Source: Chrysophaeum taylorii | Lineage: Eukaryota; Sar; Pelagophyceae; Pelagomonadales; Pelagomonadaceae | NCBI GenBank assembly: GCA_029834535.1 | Contig: JAQMWT010000359.1 | Span: 134,501-198,500 of the forward strand | DNA: 64,000 nucleotides | Direction: 5' to 3' | Part shown: positions 52,317 to 62,500 of the stretch, one piece after another | How the letters are laid out: every line of letters begins with the position of its first letter | Numbering within the stretch: position 1 is the stretch's first letter | Made by a program: the position numbers and the translations under genes | Notes under the pieces: generated by a model | The model's input: only the letters and a program-made list of their open reading frames with translations | Database searches by the model: none | What the model was told of the DNA's origin: nothing

Positions 52317-52374
52317 CGCGTCGTGAGTTCCTTCAACCGAGGGTAAAGATCATAATTAATGCTTAGGGTAACAA
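52317..52374 (-). promoter_or_regulatory. 5' flank of the PPR-SMR gene with TTAGGGTAA box
   Basis: TTAGGGTAA at 52363-52371 and GAGGGTAAA at 52339-52347 lie 25-50 bp before the ATG. Confidence 0.4.
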
Positions 52375-52437
52375 TCCTAACTACTAATCGACAGATGTTT
52401 GTCTGTCTGTCTGTTTTGTCTGTCTGTTTGTCCCTCG
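52375..52437 (-). mobile_element. LINE-like tail, inverted
   Basis: The minus strand reads GACAAACAGACAGACAAAAC, then AACATCTGTCGATTAGTAG, matching the tail of the copy at 6557-6597. Confidence 0.65.
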
Positions 52438-52439
52438 AT

Positions 52440-53095
52440 TTAGGGTAAGGATCAGGTAGGCGCGAGAGTAAGGATCAGGTAGGTGCGAGAGCCAGACAGT
52501 GATCCTCCAAGCCGTCTACGGCGACCTCGCAGACTATTTCCACGACCCGCGGCGGCTCTTTTAGCCAGCGCGCCATTCTCACGCCCCGTCGAAACGATGT
52601 TGTCGATGCTGACAACGCCGCGCGCATGACCGCGGCCTTTTTTTCCCGGAGACGAGGCGTCGGAGTTCTTTTCGGCCGACTAGGTTGGATCGGAAGACGA
52701 CGCCTCGCTCTTTACAGTAGAGATTTCAACTCCCTGACAACCAACGGCATGCTGACTTTGATCGCGAGCTTAAAGTCTTCGCAACCTCGACCCGTCGCAC
52801 GGCCACTGCAACGGTACCAGATACATGATCGATAGTGTCGTTGTCACCGAGGCTCCTCCAACCTGTATCCCTCAAGCCCCACCGACGCCAAACGATCAAC
52901 AAGAGCCAGAGGCAGACGCCCCGCGAGGTCGGCGTCCTCTTGCCCAAGCCCGTCTTCTGCCACGTCCAGCTCTACGTGGCTCTCTGTCGATCGGCAACCC
53001 CGAGGATATCGTCTTCTGAGTCGACGACTCCACCCTACCCCACACGTGCTGCGCAATACCGATAAGCCCCCTCACGGCGTCTACACGCGCACTGT
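52440..53095 (+). mobile_element. Helitron-type helicase C-terminal remnant, right copy
   Basis: Carries FNSLTTNGM, then TINKSQRQTPREVGVLLPKP and VFCHVQLYVALC, the C-terminal Helitron/Pif1 helicase motifs. The sequence is an inverted near-copy of 40515-39881, with a duplicated AGTAAGGATCAGGTAGG at its left end. Frame breaks make it non-functional. Confidence 0.8.
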
Positions 53096-53445
53096 AGGTG
53101 AACTTACTGGGACCAGGTGAACTTACTGGGGTTGGAGATTGGGACTAGGTGAGCTGAGTGACCAGGTGAACTTACTGAGACCAAGTGAACTTACAGGGGT
53201 TTTTAGAGTGAACGCAAAGGCGAGCGGCGTGTACGGATCAAAGCAGCTTAGATTGGCGGAGGTGAGAGCGACGAGCTCGAAGGAGAGTGGGGTGAGTGGA
53301 TGTGAGCACGAGTGGGCTTACACCGAACTTACTGGGGTTAGAGATTGGGACTAGGTGAACTTACTGGGGCCAGGTGAACTTACTGGGGTTAGAGATTGGG
53401 ACTAGGTGAACTTACTGGCGAACTTACTGGCCTGCACTTGTATTA
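53096..53445 (+). repeat. GGTGAACTTACTGGG repeat block, right copy
   Basis: Roughly a dozen units of GGTGAACTTACTGGGACCA or GGGGTTAGAGATTGGGACTA, with a 110-bp insert shared with the left copy. It follows the helicase remnant directly, as in the left copy. Confidence 0.85.
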
Positions 53446-53785
53446 TTATAGGGAGATGATCGGTCACAACTTTGGTGGTCAACAAGTTTGGTGCTCTATT
53501 TTTTTCAAGTTTGCTCGATTTTTATGTATGTTTTTTAAGGAAAAAATTTACAAGTTTGGGTCACTTTCAATTATTGACGTTTGATCACTTAAAAGTTTTT
53601 TTTTTGGTCACTCTTTTTCTCGGAAGTTGTGCCTCCTTCAGTTTGATCAATCAACCCTTCTTAAGTTTGATTAATTTTATTGTAAGAAGTTTGGTCAACA
53701 AGAGTTTGATCACTACTCCTCAAACTTCCACAGTTATTGACCAAACTTTCTTTTTGGCTTTTTAAATCAAACTTAAGAAGAAGGC
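53446..53785. repeat. AT-rich island with AAGTTTGGTCAA motifs
   Basis: A/T-rich against a GC-rich surrounding. AAGTTTGGT or its inverse occurs about ten times (ACAAGTTTGGTG near the left, GACCAAACTTTCT near the right). The ends form an imperfect inverted repeat. Coding potential is absent. It could be a non-autonomous DNA element or the spacer end of the Helitron. Confidence 0.5.
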
Positions 53786-55590
53786 TTTTCAAGGGGGCGC
53801 GTGAGCGCTTTTGGTTCTGCGAAAATGCTGTAAAAACGAGAGCTAGGTGCTGCAGCCACGCAGAATCAATCTACCGTGGCGGCGTTACACGCGCGGCATG
53901 GGCATAGGCACCCCCCCCATGACCGCCCGCCCGCCCGCCCGCCCGCCTTAGAAGGAGGTCCGTCCTAAGACAACGCGGCGATACGCAGGGAGAGCGGGCA
54001 GCGACACGCGCGCCCCGAGAGCAGATTTTATTTTTCCCACGGCTTGGCGTACTTAAGCTGCTGGGCCCATTCTCGTACCTTCCATCGTTCGTAGAAGCCA
54101 CCCAAACCGCGACTCACCACGGTGGTGTTGCCGTGGTCGTGCGTCATTCTTCAACAACAAGCGGGGACATCGGACACCAGACTTATTACATGGTCTGCGT
54201 GAGACGGACGGATCACCCCATTCTGCATCCCAAAATCTTCTCTCCGAGAGGGAGCGCCCTTTGATAATCGACTCGGGGTCGAGTTAAAACGCGAAACTCG
54301 ACGACGACCTCGAGAAACTGCGAGAGGCAACGCTCCTGGAGGGAGCACCCAAAGATTGTAGTCCCACCACGCTTGTGCGGGACCGTACGGGACCACGTTC
54401 AGGAGTTCCTCACCGTCGCGTACCCGATCCGGAGTTAGCTGTCCAGCTTGATCATGGGAAAACGGCAACGCGAGCACGTGCCGTTACGCCAGCATAAACA
54501 ACTCGCACGACCGTAAGTGAACACCTCCTTATCCTCCTCCTCCTCCTCGCGCATCTCGACAACCCCTCCCTGCCGCAAGATCTCCCCGGGAGCTGCTGCT
54601 GCTGCACCGTCGAGCACTGTACTACGAGAAAGTCGGCAAATACAAGCTGCGGCGCGAAGGGATGTCAAGACGTCGACAGCCTCGTTCGAAATTTGATCAC
54701 ACCAAATTGAATGCCACCAAGTTTGCCCATATACACGCATCAACATGCGAATACTCACAGAACAACATCCACAAATAAGGCCTGCGTAAATTCAACGCTG
54801 ATACCACGCTGTTTCGTCGTCGCCCAAGATTATTCATTCGGATGCGCCTTATTGGTTCGATCTTTATGACAGACTACAGCGAAAGATCCCGGTTCGTCAT
54901 CTCGTGCCTTTAGCGGATGACATTGTTGCAGATGTCTATCAAACGCATGTGCCGAGAAGAAGAGCCGCCTGACTTGCCCTCCATAAAATGCCCTTGATGA
55001 GGACCGACACGGCGTCGCAGAAGTGCTTCGCGCGATAGCAGGATCTTTGTCGGCACGAAGGTTCCGAGAGCAGGCGTGCCTTTTACAACAACACGCGCGA
55101 CGGTATTGTCTACTTGCACATCACAAAGAACAGCACGCACATAAAAGCTGCATCTTGCATATAGCACTTAAAACGACTGCGCTGTCGCGCTGTAGACCAT
55201 GTTGTTGTTGTAAACGCCGTCTAAAAACTTGCCACCCGTGTCGAACGAACATCAGATGCTGCTGCAAGTCGGCCTCGAGAACACACGTGCTAAACTTGGC
55301 ATCATCTTGGTTAGATCTCGAGTAAAGTGGACTACCCTCGTATTTTTTGCGCGCGCCGAGCTGCGACGACAGCGTACTCGGCGATCTCTCATAGTCGTTT
55401 ACCACCTTCGTCTGGGCACGCTTAGACTTGTTGTTTTCTTTCTCGGCGTCGTGGTCAACCGACGTCGGCGTGTTACCACCGCGCGACCTGAGCGACGACG
55501 AAACCCGCATCGATACCGTGTTCGTTTCGAAGTCGAAGGACGCTCCGGAGTCTCAGAAAGCTTGATCACGGCGGCCCTTGCTTTAAAGTA
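53786..55590. other. Gene-poor stretch with weak minus-strand frames
   Basis: CCCG run at 53925-53947. On the minus strand, 54758-54435 reads an acidic EMREEEEEDKEVFTYG, then RASCLCWRNGTCSRCRF (Cys-rich). 54477-54151 has DGEELLNVVPYGPAQAWWDY. Both may be worn exons of one unknown gene, but no start or splice sites fit well. Between 54.8 and 55.6 kb nothing is supported. Confidence 0.3.
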
Positions 55591-56095
55591 CAAGTTTAGT
55601 CAACCCACCTCAGCTCTTCGACGCCGTCTCGAGAGACCCCTTCTCCTGCTGCTAGTGTTTGTTCAAAGCAGGAGCTTTCCAACACGGCGTGGGCATTTGA
55701 GTTTGCTGAGATCGATCGCCTCCTTTGTAGATTTCGGCGATGATCGTGGCCTGTCCACCTTGCTTCGTTACACTCCAACGACCCGACAGGAGCTTCGCGC
55801 GCCGTCACGCTCTACCAGCGGATGCTGCAGGTGGCTTATCACCACGCGCGCGCGGTCCAAGTTGACGAACCTACCTCGAGAGAACGAGGGCTGACTGAGA
55901 AGAGCTCTACGCGCTTCAAGTGCCTGCCCACTGCTGCGCCGGCGGATTGGCTGGGACACATTCCATTTTTTGAGAGGGTGCTCGAGGGCGAGAGCAGAAT
56001 TCTTATCTCCAAACCAGGCTGCAAGTGTTCGCAACGGCGCACGCACCAAGGCGATACCCCTCCTATCTTCAAGGCTGCTGCTGTTGCTCCCTATT
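55591..56095 (+). pseudogene. Decayed RAP-gene fragment
   Basis: In several frames: SNTAWAFEFAEI (repeat), TLLRYTPTTRQELRAPS next to the part matching LSQLHLASLHATLEWPGRSF, and STRFKCLPTAAPADWLGHIP followed by FFERVLEGESRILIS. It is collinear with the RAP gene from the last repeat to the domain end (ATRFKSRLLRRLGW, HIPFFEWDALDSEREQD). Stops and frameshifts throughout. Confidence 0.8.
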
Positions 56096-58683
56096 GATCA
56101 TCGCCCAATTTTCATAACACCTTCTTCCAGCCCTTTTCTCTTCACGGGTGGGCGCCTTGGTGCGCGACCGCCCGCGGGAGCCCGCGTGGACTGCCTACCA
56201 CCGGGAGCATCGTCGTCTCTTGACTTGATTCTATCTACGCTGGCTCGACAGTGTCTAGGGGCGCGATTCAGGGATTGGGATGTTCGTTTTGACGCTGCTC
56301 CCTGACGCGCTTGTACGCCGCGGTCTAGCTCCTTGTTTCAGCGCGCCATGATGGCCCCGGTGCTTTGAGTCTGATCGGCGTTGGAGCTTTCATACTCAGA
56401 CGCTGAAGTATGGCTCTGCTCATGACGCTCCTCTGATTTTTTGGAAGTCGACGATGGAACTCTCCTCGATCTGCTCTATTCTTTTTATTATTTGAAATTC
56501 TACCTTTGCCACGACACGAGAACCCTTATTTTTATTGCAGGTTTTTGTTTTTTCAAATTATGGGAACCAGGCTCCTCCAAGAGCCGGGCGCAAGGACGAC
56601 CTGGGCGAAGAAGGAGCAAGAAAGGGTTGGCAGAAGCAGGGAGCGAAAGTGAGGAAAAGGCGGAGTGTATTGATTTTAAGGTAAGCAGCTCTCTAGCAGG
56701 ACCACGGCCGCTCGCACGCTCGACTTGCCAAAATCGGGCGCATCGCCCTCGAGCGGTACCCTTTTGTCGTAACTGTAAAACTTCCGCGCTTTTAGCAGCG
56801 GCCAGGATCTGCTCAAGAAACAGGCAACGCACGTGAAAGACAGGCGCGAATGGCGCACGCTCGCCCAACATCGAGGGCGATCACAATTTCTCACTTTGCA
56901 GACAATAAATACCTATTTTTGTACTACTCGAAATCATTGCGAACGGTCCAGCAGTGCACGTATCGTCGGTCCCCTCCGACGCTCGTGGATGCAACACCCG
57001 AGCCCGACTGCGTCGAAGAGTCGCCGCGAGTGAAGACGACATTACAGGTCGCCGAGCCGCGGGCTCGCGCGTGTGTCGCTCTGCAGGTATTCGAAAAAAC
57101 TTGAATTGCGATCGCGAAAGTTCAGGATGATTAGGTACATCGCCGGAGACGACCGTTGGAAGCCGGCGCTTGTGTCGTGAGAGCTTGTCGCGGCGTCAAT
57201 GCCATGCTGAGCAGCACCCCGATGACCTCGGTCCGATAAAGAACCAAAGCGCGTGTCTGGCCCGTCGGACATGCGTGAATATAGCTGTTGCCTTGGCCCA
57301 ACGAACGCCGAATTTAACTCGCCATCGCCTCCTTAGATCCGATCACGTATATCGAGATACGCAGCATCTTCCTCGGTATACGACGACGGCGTAAAACTCG
57401 CAGAAGTGGAGATCCGCTGCGTCCAGGAAGAGCCAGAAAATGCCAGCATACCGCGTAACCCGCCATGCTTGCTCGTCCCAAGGTGGTAGGTACGTTGTTG
57501 AAATGCGGGACGACTCGACCGACGTCGCCGCCGCGACGAGAGCAAGCTGCTGCGTTTTTCGGAAAGGCATGAGGCTCTCGGTAGAGAACCACGCGCTCGT
57601 GCCAGATGCCCAGCAATCTTGGAACTTCCTGTTCGCTAAACCGGGCAAACTCGTCTTGAAAGCTACCGATAATTAGCGACTGCACCATCCTCGTCAATTG
57701 CGTGCTGCGATATTCCAGGTCCCAATCGCCCCGAAGCAGTTATTAACTCTTGGCAGCCCCCATGCCATCGAGCACTCGACCAATCGTCGCGTCGTGATGC
57801 CAAAAGAGGTGTCGCACCTGGGCCAAAGACGCTGCTTAAAAAAGGTCGGGGATCGTACGATCCACCGCGCACACGAGTGCAACTGGAGCACTGAGCGTGC
57901 CTAGGCACCACGCAGTGGAAAGAATGAAGAAAAAGCACCCAAGGATGCGAAAGCCGAGCGAGCTCGAATTTCATGTCAGAAAGACTCCGAAGACCCACTA
58001 TTCATAAGGTTTGAGCTCAAAAATCGTTCGTTCGTTCCAAGAAGCTCAAAACCTGTCAGATATTCTCACCGGAGATCATGACTCGCGAAATCGTGAAGAC
58101 CAGTGCTGACCTTTTCGCGAGTTGAGGGGCAGAGCACTGCTAGGTCGCTTGTTTTTGTGGTGGGGCTCATCCCTTTGTTTGAGATGGAAGTAGACCCGGA
58201 GGGAGAGTGCGTTTCGTTCGTTGTCTCGAGACGGGCGGCTCGGGGGGCACGATTTTTTCTAGTTCACCGAATGCCAAAAGGATTAGGTTGTCGAGGGCAT
58301 CACAGGTTTTGATAGTTCTATAGTTTGATGATTCGGACTCGTCGCGCGACGAATATAGTTGTTGGCAAGCTTCCGATAGATAGATAGATCGATCGATCCA
58401 AGGCGAACGCACGCTTGGATCGCTCTAGTCCGATGTCTGCTGCGACGATGTCTCTCGCATGTGGACCAGGAGAGTCGTCGTGGCCAATCTTTCCGCAGTA
58501 CGCACACGGTAGAAGGTAGAGAACAGTAAAAATCACCGTGCCTCTGGTAGAGAATGCTGGCAGCGGTAGTGCTGCCTTTCGTCCTGTCCTCTAACGACGA
58601 CGACACAAAGAGCAGCACGGTGGTGTGCGACACAGCGATTTAGTGGTTGTAGGTGTGAAGTGATGAGGGGGTGGGGGGGGTTC
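56096..58683. other. Gene-poor stretch
   Basis: At 56441-56690 a plus-strand stretch has a good acceptor (TTTTTATTGCAG), a Lys/Arg-rich frame (WEPGSSKSRAQGRPGRRRSK) and a GTAAGC donor, like an isolated exon; no partner exon was found. A GATA/GATC run lies at 58376-58398. Nothing else supported. Confidence 0.35.
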
Positions 58684-59016
58684 CTAACCCTGAATTTGAT
58701 TTTCTATCTCTAACGCCCTCGCAGATTGATTGAACTCGGGGATGAGCGAAATCTGGAACAAACACAACAAATGTCTGGCCAAGGACAAATAGATGTCGAG
58801 TCGTGAGGAGGTATTGAAGGAAAGTGTGCGAAGTGCATGAAAGAGATAGAGGAAAACGAAACGCAGGGAGTGTGTGAAGTGAGAAAGGAGAAAGAGCGGA
58901 TGATCAAAGAAAAGAAAAATCATCGATCGTGAGAAAGAAGAAAAGAGGAGGAAGATGCTAAGTAGGCTAACGATGAAGTATGGCAAATTCTGTTGTGCGA
59001 GAGAGCAGATCGTCAT
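58684..59016 (-). CDS. Hydrophobic open frame, 110 aa
   Basis: ATG at 59016, MTICSLAQQNLPYFIVSLLS, then long Phe/Leu/Ser stretches. A T/C-rich strand composition gives such frames easily, so this may be chance. No family recognised. It lies just beyond the decayed coding region to the right, on the same strand. Confidence 0.2.
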   Translation of the reverse strand: MTICSLAQQNLPYFIVSLLSIFLLFSSFSRSMIFLFFDHPLFLLSHFTHSLRFVFLYLFHALRTLSFNTSSRLDIYLSLARHLLCLFQISLIPEFNQSARALEIENQIQG

Positions 59017-59551
59017 CTTGCTCGGTGGCTAATGATATAGGGGACGGTGTGTGTGCCGGTGGATAAATCCGAAGTGGCTGGGGGAGCAGCATTTGAGTAG
59101 AGCAGGTGATCTAACGAATAATGACAGGAGGGATCATGGGTCAGGCAGTCGGGAACTGTGCAGCAGCAGACCAATGGTTTTGATCGAAAGGCGAATAATG
59201 AGAGTGGCCGTAGGAATGAGATTCTATTGTGGCTAATGTTGGACTAGTAAAGATTTGACGATGTGACGGAGCGCCAGCGTGATTCCATGAAGAGATATGA
59301 CCATTTAACCAAATCGGTTTCGACGTGGTAAGGTAATCGTCGTAATGAGAGCGAGTAAGGCGGAGCTGTTTCTGGAAGATGAGGGAACCAACCAGAATTG
59401 CCTGTCACATACGTGTCAAAGCTGTCGTCCCGAGTGTAGCGTGGGACAGCTGAAGCTAGGCTATGAGCGTCTAAAATGATGTGGGTGTAATCGTAGTGCG
59501 ATGGTGATATCTTTATAAAGTTGTCTGGGGTTGGCCATAAATATGAAAACT
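59017..59551. other. Spacer with no supportable gene
   Basis: Mixed sequence; only short open frames without motifs were seen. Confidence 0.4.
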
Positions 59552-62500
59552 CTAAATTTGCTGTAGGTTTTTGGGTTCGTAGTCACGTGTAAGTCGTCGC
59601 CAGTGGCTGTCATCGAAAGATGATTGGGCGGAGACTGAGGTTCGCGAGTGTATCGCGTACGATGGTGGATACAGGCGTGTGTCCTGTGCTGACGAGTCGG
59701 TGCCCTGTGCAGAAAATGCAGAAGAGTTGGGCAGTAGAAGAGAATGCCTGAAGGCGAAACGAAGCGTTTTCACCAGAATCAAACTTCCCTTGATGTACAA
59801 GCGCGAGGGAGCGTGGTGCATCCCTGGTGAATCGTGCAGTGACTGAAAGGGGAGACATTCGACAGAAGGGTGTTGTCGATATGCGAGAGCTGTACAGTTT
59901 ACAACGTGTAGGGAACGTATGTTGCAAGAGAGGCTTAATCTGTGGACGGGGGATGTCCGAAGAATGAACATGATGTGAGGTCCTGTCCATAATGCGAGAA
60001 CTGTCCGGCAATGAGTCATGCGAGACTGGGGCTAGCAGCGAGTGTGTGGGAATGAAGAAGTAGGTAGGCATGGCAGTTAACTTCTGTATTCGTAACACAA
60101 TTGGGTGGGGCTAGCGGTATGCGGCAGTGACAATTTGTGGTGGAATGCTTAGAGCAGAGCGCGTGTCCGACCTGTGGAGATTGGGAGTTATCCTCGCGGG
60201 TGCTACGGAAAGCACCGGCTGGGTGCGAATCGCGATGGCGGCTGTTGGACGCAGAGTTCTGCAAGATGGAACCTGTAGTGCGAACGGGAAGGAGCGAACC
60301 GAGTGCGTCATAAGAGCGTAGTACGCTAGTGCTGTCTGAGCTGTGTCCGAAGCATGATTCCGATAACAATGTCGACAGATGCGAGATATGATCAGAACTG
60401 GACGAGGATTTCGCGTGAAGTTGTGTGGTAACCGAACCATAGTGGTGCAGAGCTTCAACGTCAAGCATAGTGCTGGGAAGGACGTGAAGAGAGATGAGTA
60501 AAGGACTCTGCGTGCGGCTATCATTTGGTGGCGAGCATTTATTGCGCGAGACTAGCGATAACTGCGAAGTGTGGCGTTGGCGTGACTGAACTTCGTTTGC
60601 ATATGGCAGCATGCTGGATAAAATCGAGCGAGGGTGGTGGAATGCTGAAACTTGAGAGGTGTGACCTGCGAGAGACTGACGGAGGAGCGTGGGAGGCTCT
60701 GAATTGCATTGATGACGGAACTTAGTGTCGTCACAAATCGTCGGGGATTTGATCGTCGGGATTCGCGTTGAAGCGGGGAGGAACGACGAATACTCATCAG
60801 GTCTTGGCGTGTGACGGAGGTCCTTAGAAAGAGGGACTTCGGTACGTGCCTTGAATTGTGTTCCGGTGTAGCCAGAGTAGCCATAGGAGGCATGACTGAT
60901 ACGAATCGAAACGAATCTTGTCGTCGGTGGAATACAAACCAATCTCGTCGTCGGTGGAATACTAATGCGCCCTCGTAATTCGAACTGGGTGGAATATTCG
61001 AATTGTCGGTGAGACCGAGAGAACATGATTGCAAAACGAGCGCAGAGCCGGGCGGCGGTCGGAGGAGGTGCTTCAGCGGTGGCTGAGACGACAGTGTTCT
61101 GCATATCATGAATCAAAAGGTGTTTGGGCATCGTACTGTGCGACAAGCGAGCGTGCGTCTCAGTTGACTGGGAGTTTACCAGGGGTGTGGCGCAATGTTC
61201 GTAGTCTAAACCGAGAGGGGCGGTGAGCGTGCCGTCGCGAGTGCATTGTAGCCTGTGCGGTGTCTGGGCTTTAATCGGAATATGACATATGACGTCATAC
61301 AAAGCGATGGGAGCTGAATCAGACGTGATGGGACTGGCTAGTAGTGCCGGGAGCAGCATGTCGGGGGTGGCGCTCAGAGATGAGGGTGGAACGCAGTCCA
61401 CTTCTATCTTGGTTGCCGTGTGTCGCGGTACTATGGGCGTAAACAAATGACATGAAGTAAATGCTTGTGTCCCAAACGAGAATGCGGTTATAGTCGCATG
61501 GGGAGGTTTCATTTTGTCTCTGCTGCAGTCAAATGCTTTGGAGGAAACCAATGGAGAAACCATGAGCACATGGGTGGCGTCTGGTGGCCAAAGTTCCTGT
61601 GGGCGTGGTTGGGGTGACTCCAAAGTAGGATTGCTTCTTGGGTATGACTCAAGTGTTGCAATGAGTTCATGCTCGAGATCATAGTCGTCCATTAGATGAC
61701 TTGAGGTGGTCGCGAATGAGCGATACGTCGACCTGGTGTCAGGAGAGACCGAGGTGGTGCAGTGACCTGACTGGCTGAGGTAGCCGTGCTGGTCAAATTC
61801 CAGCGGGTGCGCATAACTCCGCAGAGTGCTGACATTGGCTCGTGCCTGATCTGCGGTCGTGCAGGAGGCGAAATCGTCTGTGCTAATACGGATTGCAGCG
61901 ACAGGGAAGGGTCAGGTGCCTGGGGGGCTGAGAGGCGGCCTTTGTCTTCCAGAGGCGAAGGGGTCAAGCAAAGCTGTAGCTTCGTCTCGTCGTGATCGGA
62001 TAGGCGCAATGAGCTTGTGCGCATGATCGTGGTGCGCTTACCCGAGTCTTCATGATGTACCTTTGTGTCCTGTGGTGGTGCTTCTGCGAGCGGGACATTT
62101 CTTAGGGATTGGTCCATCGGATGGGGTGCATCAGCTATGGATGAGACAGGAGCCAGTAGCAGTGCAAGGTCAGGTGACAGAACGTTTGCGTGGTCGAGTA
62201 ATTGAGCGTTGGACCTGAGCATCGTCTGCATATTCTGGAACCGTGCTGTGCCGTTGGTTTGCGTTGTCTCGTCTGCTACATCAATGAGCTGGCTGGTGTA
62301 GCTAGCCGTTGTGGTCTTATCTTTCGTCTTGTCGTCCAATAGAGACTGCGAGATAGTACTCGTTGCTATGTGCGAGACTTTAAGTAGCTGTTGAGCGGCT
62401 GTTGAGAGCTGAGTGCTTTCTTGTCAGGCAGTTTCTGTTGCTTTGGAGTTCCAGAGACATGATTGCGCAGCTTCGGGCGTCTTGGCATTGGGGATTGTCA

